A model generated the notes under the pieces. The model was not told where the DNA came from and made no database searches. It worked only from the letters and a program-made list of their open reading frames with translations. The position numbers were made by a program, and so were the translations under genes. This document shows positions 53,199-64,000 of a stretch of DNA of 64,000 nt, in pieces. The stretch lies in assembly GCA_024291935.2 (NCBI GenBank), contig CM044310.1:118120213-118184212 (forward strand). Direction: 5' to 3'. The DNA is from Okapia johnstoni (lineage: Eukaryota > Chordata > Mammalia > Artiodactyla > Giraffidae). Position 1 is the stretch's first letter. The number at the start of each line of letters is the position of its first letter.

Positions 53199-54214
53199 AT
53201 GATGGACACATTAAAGACCCCAGTATATACTCAGATTCCAGTACCATTGAGAACATCCAGTCTCATGGGAAGAGGGCCCTGGCTGATAAAAAAAAAATCT
53301 CACAAATGTCATCTTGTTTGTTACATAGGAAGGATTTAGCTAGAGGTAACTGCTTGCCAGTTATTCACTTGAAACTTTGTGCTGAGTCAGGACCCTGGAG
53401 GATGAGCAACTCTTCCTCCTCCAAGTTTCTCCCCCCACTGCTCTCCTCTCATTTCCCCCTCTCCACCTTGGAACTCTTCTTCCACTCTCTGAGGAGAGTA
53501 TATGGCCGTTGCTAGAATGCCTGAGGACATGGGATGAAGATGATTCTGAGACTCTGGACAAAAACTGAAAACACCAATTGTTTTCTCTGCAGTAGGGAGA
53601 CAAACAGGAGAAAGCAAGTCCCATCTCCATCTTCATTCTGCCTATCTGTTCTTTTTAGTGTCCCTACATTGGCAGAACTTAATATGAAGCTGGCAAGAGA
53701 ATCTGGTTTGTGCTATCACAAAGCAGACAGTGGAAGAGTAGGTTGAGAGATGAGAGTCAGTAGCTAAATAATCAGGCCAGCAACCTACTTCAGTTGAGAT
53801 TAACTGTGGCGCATGCCCCCGGCCCCGCAGTTTACAGATGTTACAGTTCACTTACAGACAAGTGCAGATTGAGAATATATTTATGAATAAAATGATACAT
53901 ATTTAAACAGTCCTTGAATTTGCTGTATATAAGACAATCTGTTAGTAAAGTTACTAGTCATGATTTGTGTGTTGTGTGTGTGTGAGTGTGTGGTGGGATT
54001 TGTTAGTAACTGATGAGATTTATGACACAAAACACTAGTATGGTTTATGCCCCTATAATCTGTTCTGTATATTTTGTTTGTTTTTTGTATGTTCTTATTT
54101 TAGGGACAGACACACAGTCTGAAATCATGTAAAGTGAGGGAAGGGAAGATCCTTTAAGGTGCTGGAATTATTGATCATTGATATGGAAAATGATGAAATT
54201 AGAACCCTGCCTCA

Positions 54215-54425
54215 CATTGGGCTTCCCTTGTAGCTCAGTCAGTAAAGAATCTGCCTGCAGTACAGGAGACCCGGTTCAATCCCTGGGTTGGGAAGATCCC
54301 CTGGAGAAGGAAATGGCAACCCACTCCAGTATCCTTGCCTGGGAAATCTCATGGACACAGGAGCCTGGTGGGCTGCAGTCTACGGGGTCACACAGCGTCG
54401 GGCATGACTGAGTGACTAACACTTA
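54215..54425 (+). repeat. Bov-tA SINE
   Basis: ttcccttgtagctcagtcag to gcatgactgagtgactaaca. Confidence 0.9.
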
Positions 54426-54734
54426 CTTACTCACGTTGTACATAAAGATCCATTCTCGTTATATCAAAGACCTAAATTTGAAGGGTAATATTTAAAGAAC
54501 ACAATCTGGGGGAGAGAATTCGACTCTGATCGTTTCAAAAGCCCTCTTTCCAGTGGCTTCCAGCCGTGACATCCTCATATGCCCAATAATTGACTCTTGG
54601 GATTGCCCAGTCCCTGACCACAAGGACCTTCCCATCACTGGCCTCTACAGAATGTTTTTTTAAATATTTTTTAAAGTTTTTTTTTTGATGAGGACCATTT
54701 TTAAGGGACTTATTGCATTTGTTACAGTATTGTG

Positions 54735-54860
54735 TCTGTTCTATGTTTTGGTTTTTTCCGAGAAGTATGTGGGATCTTGGCTTCCTAACCAGGGATCAAA
54801 CCCACACTCCTTGCATTGGAAGGTGAATTTTTCACCACTGGACCTCCATGCAAGTCCCCT
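54735..54860 (-). repeat. CHR-type SINE
   Basis: ccagggatcaaacccacact, then tcaccactggacctccatg. Confidence 0.75.
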
Positions 54861-55361
54861 GTGACGTTTCTTAATCATGGTTTTGGGAGTCAGAATGTGT
54901 GTATGAGTCTGGCTATTTGGTCCATGGCTTGAGGGTCTTTGAGTTCATTTTGTCCAGAAGAAACCACCTGAGTTAATACATTAATATCTACAACAGCAAT
55001 TTTATTACATTAAAGGTGTTATTGACAGCAGCAGTCTCAGTCATCTGACTGTGGTGGATTAGTGTTCACTTAGTTCAGGGCTGGGGTCAGAGAGGATAAG
55101 GGAATAAAGTTCTGGACAGAGATTAATCATAAACTCAGTAGTGATACCAAGCAGGACCATGTGGGGTTCCTGGGCATGATAGCCTTTCTGTGTCCCCCAC
55201 TTCTTGATTATAGAAGACAGGCTTCATTTAGCCTTCACAACCCTTCCTGAGTTCCTTGGGGCAGGTTCAAATGGATGCTAATTAGGGAAGGGAAGGGAAG
55301 GAATGCAGAGATGAGAGAGGAACAGTCTAGAAACATTGGTGCAGCCCTGGGGCAGAGTCCT

Positions 55362-55537
55362 GTTAGTGTTAGTAGCTCAGTCCTTTCTGATTCTCCGCGA
55401 CCCCAGGGACGGTAGCCCGCCAGCCTCCTCTGGCTATGGGATTTCCCAGGCAAGAATACTGGAGTGGGTAGCCATTCCCTTCTCCAGCGGATATTGTAGG
55501 CAGATTCTTTACCATCTGAGTCACCAGGGAAGCCTGG
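55362..55537 (-). repeat. Bov-tA SINE
   Basis: gttagtagctcagtcctttc to tgagtcaccagggaagcc, with a short internal deletion. Confidence 0.85.
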
Positions 55538-55609
55538 TGCAGAGTCCTGTTTCCCCTCAAAGTGTACTGGTGGCCTCCCCAACCAAACCCAAAGTTTGCT
55601 AGGCCCTGC

Positions 55610-56200
55610 CTTTCTTCCCGCGTGCTTCACTGAGGCAGGAGCCGCCCCACAGCGCCTCTCTGTGGGCGGCGGCACCTAGCCCCCAGGCCACCCTGCTCGG
55701 GCCATCCACCCACTGTGCAAGCGGGCAGGTGGGAGTTACACTCCGGAGGCACCAGCTCCCGGGCCACCCCATTAGTCACGAGCTGGCTGGGGGGGCTGGC
55801 GGATGGCTGAACCCACAGCGCCCGCCTCTTCAGACAGTGATCCCAGTTAATGGGCCCATCAGCTGCCTCTGCGTGGCCACCGTGGTCTCTGCAGCCTCCA
55901 TGCCTCGCTCCATTGAGGGCTGGAGGACGATGTTGCTGGAGTGGCCAGGTGCTTTTTAGAGTTGCCCCTTGCCGCTCCCGCTCCCTGTGTAATGGCTGTG
56001 AGGCAGGCACGCGCTCTAGCGGTCTCCCTCAGCCATTGGCTGGCGCCACAATGGGCCCCTCCCACAAGCAAGGATCGCTAGTGAGCAACTGTCAACCAGG
56101 GACCGTTAGTGGTCATGCTCAGCCGTCGGTCAGTGGCACAGTGGGCCCCTTCCTCTCCCCGTCTTGTATGTAGACGGAGCTCAAATTCCCACCAAGAGCT
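55610..56200. other. GC-rich block of unknown origin
   Basis: GC-rich with many CpGs but no splice-compatible or conserved ORF that I recognise. It holds an imperfect internal repeat: the cagcc...ttggctggcgccac / agtggcacagtgggcccc stretches near 56028-56065 and 56118-56150. It could be the 5' region of a retroelement or an old LTR. Confidence 0.35.
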
Positions 56201-56349
56201 GACTTTTTGAGATGCTAGTCTGCCATCTTCTCAGTCTGCTAGTTTTCTGATTAAAGTCATTACTCCTGGTCCCAACAATTAGTGTGTAGATTTATTGGCC
56301 TGTCTCGCATGGAGCAGAAGAGCATGTGCTTGGTAGCAAAAGGATTCAT

Positions 56350-56720
56350 ACTCTGTCAGTTAAGTTGTGTTGCAGATACTGAAACCCCAACCAGGTGGGA
56401 GAATTTAATTATATTACAGCTTGTGTTGCACACAAGTACTTAGACCCCTGACCGCTTGAATCCAGAAGGTTCACTATATTGACGCCCACTTACTTCACGA
56501 CCAACCAATCAAAAGAGTGTGCATGAACTCACCACGCCCTCTCTGAGCCTTTACTATAAACCCCCTCACTACCCTCTTCAGGTTAGGACACGGTTTTGAG
56601 GGGTTAGATTGCTGTGGGTCCTTTTGCCTGGCAAAGCTGTAAAACTATTTCCTTCTTCACTCAAAACTCAGTCTCCAAAATCAATTCAGTGTCGGGGTAC
56701 AGATGCTGGATTCAGCTTCA
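56350..56720 (+). mobile_element. Probable endogenous retroviral LTR
   Basis: LTR-like order of signals: CCAAT-like accaatcaaaag near 56502, TATA-like ctataaaccccc near 56553, then a U5-like stretch ending cagtgtcggggtac. No viral genes are seen next to it. Confidence 0.5.
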
Positions 56721-57119
56721 GTAGGGGAACTCAGTTTTAGGGGGACCCAGTTTCATCACCTCAACTTCTCCAAACCTGGACTTTTCTCTAGAGCCTTCTC
56801 TAGCCAAAAATTTTCTCAAGGTCTGCCTGTTGACCAGACTCTTCTCTGCTAAGGATAAAAGACCTCAGTCTGTTGGACACAACCACCTTCTTCAACATGG
56901 CCACAGCCTCCTGTAACAGACTCGGTGGACACAGGCATTTTAGGTCTTGGTCCCACTTAACTGACAAGGAAGAAGCCTAAGCTGCATGGTCAGAGTCTGT
57001 ACGTGTGCCACACTATTGATGGAGCTTGGGGAAATGGAGGCTTCAGAGCTCAGGTGTCCAGCTGAAGAGATTGCAACTTCAAAAGAGAGCGCAGCTTGGA
57101 AAACAGATTCTCCACAGGC

Positions 57120-57319
57120 GCTGACTGCCATATTGCCCAGCAGCGCCCCCTACGGGCAGAATCTGGGTTCCTGGTGGTCCGTCACGTGACGGGCGGCCGT
57201 TGGTTGCCGTTGGTGGCTCTCAGGTGGTTTGAAGTTTTGGAGTGTTCACTGCCAGGCGACCTGATTCGGAAAGTAGACTTTGGAAGCCTATTGTTTCAGC
57301 CGCATCGTGAGAAGACCCG
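57120..57319 (+). promoter_or_regulatory. Orphan CpG promoter and first exon
   Basis: CpG-rich and TATA-less. It contains a YY1-like gccatattg (57127), a CTCF-like agcgccccctacgggcag (57141-57158) and the 14-bp perfect palindrome ccgtcacgtgacgg (57179-57192) with a CACGTG core. A clean donor, cccg|gtaaga, at 57320 would end exon 1. No KRAB exon follows within the window. It may be the first exon of a KRAB-ZNF gene beyond the right edge, a remnant of a lost one, or a V1R upstream exon. Confidence 0.55.
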
Positions 57320-58424
57320 GTAAGAGGAGACTTCCGTGGCGTTACTTTTGGTACGGTCAGTGGCAACAGTCTGTGAGGGTCTAGGAAGCGGGTGTATTGG
57401 GTTGATAGGCCGTTTGTTTAGTCAATAACCCGGGACTGTCCAGGAGTACTGAAATCAGTGATCTGTGCAGGTTTTCATTGCGCGAATCTATGATTCAGTG
57501 ATGGAGGGAGTGTGGGATCAGCCACGGCATGGTGAATCCGCAGGTTCAAATTTCAGGGTCTGGAGAATGACGGATGGACGTTTGCGAGGTCGCTGATGGG
57601 GAAGTCTGTGAGAGCTGGTAATCGATACCATCTGTATGGTCGCTGATAGGACTGAGGGTTTGTGACGGGGAGTCTTGAGGTCTATTATGGGAGAGTGTGG
57701 GCATTACTAATGTGGAGGTCTGGGGACCTCATAGAGGTTGGGGATGAGGTATTAGGGGGCAGTGATGGAGTTGTTGAGGGATATTAGGAGCTTGGAGGGG
57801 GTCAGTGATGGGTACTGGAGTCAGCGTTTAGGACTGTTACTGGGGCAGGGGATGGAATGGGATTGGTGGTAGCATATTCTCATGACTGGGGAGACCTAAG
57901 TATCGGTGTCTGACAGGTGAGCTCATGGAAGTCTTTGCTTTAGGAAGCCTGTGGGGTTCGTGATTGGACTCCCTGGAAATCCTTGGTTTGAGTTTCCAAC
58001 CTGAATAACCGGAAGGAGCTTCGTGTTGTGACATTCTCCCCCCAGTTCTTCAGCAGTTCCCCAGCTGTTTCTGTCAAGCCCCTCCTCACACCTACACTTC
58101 TGTTCACGTCTTCCTTTGCCTTGATCACATCCCTACAAAAATTTAAAGCATTTTTAAATGATCAGAGCCTGAGGAAATCTGAAGTGATATTTGCTTGTAT
58201 ATTCATACACTGTCACTGTAAGGATTCACAAAAGTAGGAACAGAGGAACTGGGTGGCTGAAGGACCTCAGGCTGGGTGGCTGAAGACGGTGCCCTTTGTA
58301 CCTTGTGAATTTTGAACCATGTGGACTGTTTCTTTCTTTTTTAAAAAATATTTTTAACTGGTATGCAAATGAGATTTTGTCTATTATTACATAAAAACTG
58401 TATATTGCTTGATGAGGATAAAAG

Positions 58425-58635
58425 TAAAGTAAAGTTGCTCAGTCGTGTTCGACTCTTTGCGACCCCATGGACTGTAGCCTACCAGGCTCCTCCATCCGTG
58501 GAATTTTCCAGGCAAGAGTACTGGAGTGGGTTGCCATTTCCTTCTCCAGGGGATCTTCCCAACCCAGGGATTGAACCCAGGTCTCCTGCATTGCAGCCAG
58601 ATGCTTTACCATCTGAGCCACCAGGGAAGCTCAAG
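58425..58635 (-). repeat. Bov-tA SINE
   Basis: aagttgctcagtcgtgttcg to tgagccaccagggaagctc. Confidence 0.9.
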
Positions 58636-59859
58636 GTGAGGATATGACGTGTGTAAAACATTCAATTACCTCTTTCAGAACATGTTTTTAGTTTTCCTGT
58701 AGACCAGTGATCTCTTGGATATGATACTTCTCTTGTTTCTACCTGGTAATCATAGAAATAATGACATTGATTCTGATTGTATTCATGCTTCACCATAATT
58801 TTTCACATTTAAATATGTATTGTCATTTTACAAATAGGCAGAAATTGCTAATTCTGTTCTCATTTCACATAGGAGGCATTTAGGATAATTTAAAATTTTG
58901 TTTTGTTTGTAACTTTTTGATTGTCTTTCTTGTCATTCCTAATTCTGTCTTGAGGAATTTATCACACTTTCCATTGTGATTCCCTATATGATTTTCTCTT
59001 TTAAGGCAAACATAAATAATTGAAAAGAATGTATTATTTTCAATATGTGCATCTTTTATCTACTTTGATATATTGCTGAAATCTGTATTAGTTTTAATAT
59101 TTAGACCATGTATATGGTATTTTCCTACATTGTCACAAAATTACAGTGGTATTTTAATATTGTCTATCTCAGTGGTGTTCCTGTCAAACATCCTTGTTTT
59201 TTTTAACAGTGTTTGTTTTATGTGATTTGGTTCCCTATGGCTTGCTACACAAAGCAGCCACACTGTAACTTCTAACTCCTGTTATTCTGTGAATTTCTAC
59301 TTTATCCAATTGAATGGATCTCATCCTAAATTCTTTTACTGGTTCCTGTTACTATTACCCCTCCTAATTTCCAATTATCTACATGTGCCTGGGCCTGATA
59401 TACTTTGTCTATTACAGGTTATTTTCCCTGGACAGTTTCAAGGATGTGAGTGTCTCTAAGAACCAGTTTCTGGATTTTTTTTCCTTTTTATTTATTGCAG
59501 TCAGCTGTGTCTTTTCATGGACAGTTTTACTGTTTGCATTTGCTGCCCCAGCCGTGTACTGTGTGTCTCTCACTTCTGTTTTACTCCTCTTTAAAATTCT
59601 CTTTGTTTCCTTGTAGTTTATTTTCCTATATAGTTCCTGTTAGCTAGATCATGCATTTTTAGCTTTTAATTTATGCAGGGGTTTAGAAGGCACACCTTGT
59701 TTTTATGTATATACCGGAAGTTCCCTAAAAGTTTTCCAGAAATATTCTTGCATTTATGTTGTTCTAATTAGCAGAGTGGCTAACAAAAATATAGGTCTGT
59801 TTTATCTGTATTCTTTCTACTTTCTATTCTAGCCCCCTCAGCTTTAAACATTTTTGTTA

Positions 59860-60125
59860 CTTAATTTTTGGTCGCACTGGGTCTTTGTTGCTGCGCTTTC
59901 TCTAGTTGGGGTGATCAGGCACTGCTCTTCGTTGTGGGGTGTGGGCTCTTCATTGCGGTGCCTTCTCTAGTTGCCGGGCACAGGCTCTAGGTGCACAGGC
60001 TTCAGTAGTTGTGGTACATGAGCTTTGTTGCCCCGGGGCATGTGGAATCTTCCTGGACCAGGGATTAAAGCCATGTCGCCTGCACTGGCAGGTGATTCTC
60101 AACCACTGGACTACCAGGGAAGCCT
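59860..60125 (-). repeat. Long CHR-type SINE
   Basis: tcgcactgggtctttgttgc to ccactggactaccagggaag. Confidence 0.85.
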
Positions 60126-60159
60126 TATGGTTCTTAATTTAAGGGTTAATCATAGTTGC

Positions 60160-60395
60160 TGCTGCTGCTGCTAGTCGCTTCAGTCGTGTCCGACTCTGTG
60201 CGACCCCATAGACGGAAGCCCACAAGGCTCCCCCGTCCCTGGGATTCTCCAGGCAAGAACACTGGAGTGGGTTGCCATTTCCTTCTCCAATGCATGAAAG
60301 TGAAAAGTGAAAGTGAAGTCGCTCAGTCGTGTCCAACTCTTAGCGACCCCATGGATGGAAAATCCTCCTTCCATGGGATTTTCCAGGCAAGAGTA
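60160..60395 (-). repeat. Bov-A2-like dimeric SINE, truncated
   Basis: (tgc)n lead, one reverse monomer to about 60296, the aagtgaaaagtgaaagtgaa linker, then a second partial monomer. Confidence 0.85.
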
Positions 60396-62029
60396 CTTAC
60401 CTACTCAAAATTTTGCACAAAGCAAATGTGGAGGTCTTTATTGACTACTTGATGGTCTTAAATTGAGTATTGTTGGCTTACATGACAGTAACAGGAATAG
60501 TAGAGTCTCCGTTTTAAACTATCTGATCCTGGTAGTTTTATTTGCAAGAGACACTTTTAGAGCCTTCTTTCTTCTGTGGATATTAGTCTGCTTCTGCTTA
60601 CTATCACTAGTGAGGATCAATGTTGGTAAAGTTTATTTTCCTAACAGTTGACATATTCACTGATACTGAGTTGTACAAATGAGTGCAGTGATATCTAATG
60701 TAAATCATTGGTATCACGTTCTTGTTACCTGTATCTATTTTTAGATCCTTCTCAAATACTTAGACAAATTCCAGTTCATTGCTCATAAGGGAACTGATGG
60801 TGCAGCTCACTGTGTGAAATTAAGAAAGAACTCTTTTGGGCACAATTTCTCGGTGAGGCGGAACCTCCTCACCATGACACATACTTGCAGACAGTCCTTT
60901 GCATGTTAGTCCTAAATTCTTCCTGCTCCCTGCATGTGAGCCCTGTCTGCCTCCAGGGATCATGAAAAGTGAGCCTCTGTCATAAACACTCTAATAGTCT
61001 GTAAAGACATATTAACTAGAAAGTGATAATTGTCCTTGAAAATTAGCAACTGGCAAAATGTTTTCACAAATAATCCCAGTTCCCAAGCCTGTTCCTGCCA
61101 GAGCTGTTATAGGTTACATGATAATTGCAATTCTGAGGGGAGGTGAGGTCACAGGATCACAAACTCATATCTCAGGGTCAAGCTACCCCTCTTGCACACA
61201 GGTTAATTGCTTTGACCTTCACACTGAATCCACTATCCAGGCATCAGGAAAAAGTCAGTGAGTTTTCTCCATATTCGTCAAAGAGGTAGAATCTATAAAT
61301 GAAGGCTCTGTATCAGGAATCTGGTAAGGGAAATTATTAGACAAAGAGAATCTCCTGTGTATGAACCTGGTCCAGCAGCAAAGCCCTGCAGGATGGTGGG
61401 ATAAATCCTGAGTTTGAACTGAGATAGAAAAGGGAGATGGGGTCCTAGACCTTTCACCGGTCCGTAATGGTTCCTAATGTAGTGTATGTACTTTTCTGAC
61501 TGACAGAGATTGTTGTGGTTTAATACTAGTGTGTTATTTTTATAAAACTAATGACTCTACTTCCCCAATTAATATGATGTTCAGTCTACTTTCCAGGAAT
61601 CCTATGCATACATTTCAGGTTTCAGAGGTGAGCACATGATAGTCCATCCCTATAACAAAGAGTATGAAGAGTCTATAGGAATCATCTGACCCTGTGCAGT
61701 AACAGTGTGTCTGGCAGCCACTGCTGGAGTAGAAATGTCTCCTCTAACTCTGGATGTTGTAGGAATTGCTGAGAAGATTAAATTATTGTGTCTCTGTTGT
61801 TGGGGAGAGACTTTTTTCACTTAAATTAAGGAATCAGCATGTAAGAAAAATAGAACTTTATGCAATTCAGCTACCATATTTCTGCTTCTTTTCAATATTA
61901 TGATACCCATTCAAAAAATGTGTGTTCTTTATACCATACACGAGTTGCTCATCTTAACATTGATTTTGCATGTATCTTGTATTTTCATATCTTTCACAAA
62001 TCTTGCCTTATTGGTAATACTTGTATTTG

Positions 62030-62345
62030 TTGTCGTTTCGTCGCTAGGTCATGTCCAAGTCTTTTGTGACCCCGTCGAGTGTAGCCCGCCAGGTTCCTTC
62101 TTTCCGTGGGATTTCCCAAGCAAGAATACAGGAGTGGCTTGGCATTTCCTTTTCCAAGGGATCTTCCCCACTCAGGGATCACAACCATGTCTCCTGTGTT
62201 GGGAGGCATGTTCTTTACACAGCTTTTTTTTCTTTGGCTTTGCCATGAGGCATGCAGGATCCTGTTCCCTGACCAGGTATCTAAACAGCACGTGCTGCAT
62301 AGACGTGTGAAATCTTAACCGCTGATCCAGCAGGGAAGTCCCAGT
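62030..62345 (-). repeat. Bov-tA SINE followed by CHR-type SINE
   Basis: tcgctaggtcatgtccaagt to gggaggcatgttctttacac, then a reverse CHR ending ccagcagggaagtccc. Confidence 0.8.
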
Positions 62346-62830
62346 ACCTAAATTGTCAAATATAATACTACCAAACTAAACTGAAACGACAAGTTGTAAA
62401 ACTAAACTAAAGTCTGGTTTAGTTGAGGAATACAGGTCACTAGTATTTGCATGTATTCTGGCGAAAACGCACTTTCCTTGTTACCAGGGCAGCCAGATTC
62501 AAATCCTCGCTAGCCATCTGCCCATAACCAGTGAGTGAATATAGATTAAGCATTTAACCTCTCTGGGTGATGTTTCCCTCATCTTTATAAGGGAGATAAT
62601 ACTGTCTGCCTCATGAATGTGAGAGGAATAAAGATGTTTTCATTCGTATGGCTTTCTTCACAGTGATTCTTTCAATCAAGTGTTTTTTAACGGTTATTCA
62701 TTCAACTCTTGGAAGCACTGATATGAGAGGGAAACACTGATTCTTTTAAAGTAGGAATTATTGATAAGTGGAGAATATTGGATTTTTGTTGACCTGCTGC
62801 TTGTGTTCCATGCCTCATCTTCCCATTCAG

Positions 62831-62876
62831 GACTCTCAGCTCAGAAGACAGCCCTCAGTCACTGAGACCTGAGAGC
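62831..62876 (+). other. V1R 5' UTR part of the coding exon
   Basis: Sequence between the proposed acceptor and the ATG. It is inferred only from the AG and pyrimidine-rich context (tgcctcatcttcccattcag). Confidence 0.45.
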
Positions 62877-63830
62877 ATGGCTATTGGTGATTTGGCAGCA
62901 GGATCCATCTTATTATTACAGACAGTATTTGGAATGCTGGGGAATTTCTCTCTGCTTTACTGTTATCTCTTCCTGTATTGTACTGGGGATAGGCTGAGAA
63001 CTGTAGATTTGATTGTGACGAACCTTATTGTAGCCAACATCTTCATCCTGGTTTCTGCTGGATTCTGCAGTCCAGTGACAAATTTTGGGTGGAATTGTCT
63101 CAAAAGTGGATCTGCATGCAGAGTGTTTGCTTATCTTCGCGGAGTGGGCCGGGGAGCATCCATTGGCATCACCTGCCTCTTGAGTGTCTTCCAGGCCATC
63201 ACGATCAGTCCCAGGAACTCCAGGTGGGCAGAGATTAAAGTGAAAGCTCTCAAGTGTGTTGTTCCCTCAATTATCCTGTGCTGGGTTGTGAACATGATGT
63301 TAAACACCATTTATCCTATTTTTGTGACTGGAATATTGAGTAACAAGAGCATCACAAATAGAAAAAGGTTGAAACATTGTTCTGCTGTTCCCAAGGATCA
63401 TTACAGAGAAACATATGCAGCGATGATGTCCGTGCCTGTTGTCTTGGGTTTTGTGCTCATGATCTTGGCCAGTGGCTCCACAGTTTTCATCCTGTACAGG
63501 CACAAGCAGAGAGTCCAAAACGTTCATAGAATCAGTGGCTCCTCCATATCCTCTGCTGAGTCCAGAGCCACCAAAACCATCCTCCTCCTGGTGAGCATCT
63601 TTATTAATTTTAATACACTTTCCTCCATCTCTTATATTATTTTGGGTACTTCCAACAATGCTAGTTTGCTCATTTTGACCATGTCTGCAGTAGTCATTTC
63701 ATGTTTCCCAACTATCAGCCCCTTTCTGCTTATGAGTCGTGACTCTAGAATATCCAGGTTCTGTTTTGCTGGGAAAAGGAATGCAAACTCCCCCACTCTT
63801 AAGAGAAAGGTGTCGATGGTATGTATTTGA
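62877..63830 (+). CDS. Vomeronasal type-1 receptor (V1R), intact
   Basis: Single-exon class A-like GPCR of 317 aa, expected in vomeronasal sensory neurons as a pheromone or small-odorant receptor coupled to Gi2 and TRPC2. Start MAIGDLAAGS fits the family N-terminus. Seven membrane segments lie at about 8-34, 43-64, 82-110, 124-146, 182-207, 231-255 and 262-286. V1R hallmarks: LGNFSLLY in TM1, TCLLSVFQAITISPRNSRW at TM3 and intracellular loop 2, SRATKTILLLVSIF in TM6, and CFPTISPFLLMSRDSR in TM7. C81 and C168 can form the usual disulfide, and N156-K-S is a glycosylation sequon in extracellular loop 2. A likely splice acceptor (cccattcag, ending 62830) lies 46 bp before the ATG, as is common for V1R genes with noncoding 5' exons. 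No frameshift or stop is seen. The human ortholog, if any, was not identified. Confidence 0.93.
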   Translation: MAIGDLAAGSILLLQTVFGMLGNFSLLYCYLFLYCTGDRLRTVDLIVTNLIVANIFILVSAGFCSPVTNFGWNCLKSGSACRVFAYLRGVGRGASIGITCLLSVFQAITISPRNSRWAEIKVKALKCVVPSIILCWVVNMMLNTIYPIFVTGILSNKSITNRKRLKHCSAVPKDHYRETYAAMMSVPVVLGFVLMILASGSTVFILYRHKQRVQNVHRISGSSISSAESRATKTILLLVSIFINFNTLSSISYIILGTSNNASLLILTMSAVVISCFPTISPFLLMSRDSRISRFCFAGKRNANSPTLKRKVSMVCI

Positions 63831-64000
63831 ACTATATTCATTGGCTTATTCACTCAGTCCCTCAGAGTCCTAGGTAAAATGTGGGTGGTTTACCAGAGGG
63901 TGGTAAACAGGATGTGGTGAGCATCTTCTTCAAAGCAAACAATGTTGTGATAGTAATTGGAAGAAAGTATGATACAATTATCATGCATATACTGTAATGG

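Larger units (their letters stand above)
57320..62830. other. Gene-free stretch before the V1R gene
   Basis: Contains Bov-tA SINEs (58425-58635, -; 60165-60395, two partial copies, -; 62030-62225, -) and CHR SINEs (59860-60125, -; 62228-62345, -). The rest is AT-rich sequence with no gene visible. Confidence 0.6.

Noticed and set aside
55235..56071. Overlapping ORFs on both strands at 55.2-56.1 kb as genes
   Set aside because: Part is a Bov-tA SINE and the rest is GC-rich sequence with no recognisable domain. Frames on both strands are open by composition.
61058..61261. Short ORF upstream of V1R as a second receptor remnant
   Set aside because: No V1R motif found in any frame of 60.7-61.8 kb by eye.

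Overview
The window is mammalian nuclear DNA from a ruminant, most likely a bovid. The evidence is the dense load of ruminant-specific repeats (Bov-tA/Bov-A2 SINEs, BovB/RTE LINE fragments, CHR-type artiodactyl SINEs, L1 3' ends) and the exon/intron structure of its genes. It contains a KRAB C2H2 zinc-finger gene cluster followed by one vomeronasal type-1 receptor (V1R) gene, all on the + strand. From remembered protein sequence, the first two genes match human ZNF614 and ZNF350 (ZBRK1). The window therefore corresponds to the human 19q13.41 cluster read in reverse.

Layout: 0.5-5.7 kb ZNF614, four coding-region exons, intact, 584 aa predicted. 5.7-12 kb intergenic repeats with a BovB reverse-transcriptase fragment. 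12.2-20.6 kb ZNF350, CpG promoter plus four further exons, 525 aa. 22.7-31.4 kb a tandem duplicate of ZNF350, 508 aa, intact, with changed DNA-contact residues. 35.9-36.6 kb a strong CpG island that is probably the promoter of the next locus. 41.8-50.6 kb a decayed KRAB-ZNF pseudogene of the same clade. 52.4-53.2 kb a ferritin heavy chain processed pseudogene. 57.1-57.3 kb an orphan CpG promoter with a palindromic CACGTG site. 62.8-63.8 kb an intact V1R gene.

The KRAB-ZNF proteins are expected to be nuclear DNA-binding repressors that recruit TRIM28/KAP1 through the KRAB A box. Each is built the same way: a five-codon start exon, a 127-nt KRAB A exon, a 93-96-nt KRAB B exon and one large exon with all zinc fingers.

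Main finding: the conserved C-terminal tail that follows the last finger in the ZNF350 clade reads, in the +2 frame, as two to three relic zinc fingers. The same offset is seen in all three ZNF350-like loci here and just past the ZNF614 stop. The tail appears to have arisen by one ancestral frameshift that overprinted zinc fingers. Second, the ZNF350 duplicates are about 99% identical across the KRAB exons and their introns, but only about 80% identical in promoter and finger exon. This is a gene-conversion pattern.

Splice sites were placed by eye from GT/AG signals, reading phase and comparison between paralogs. Orthology calls rest on memory of human proteins, not on a search.
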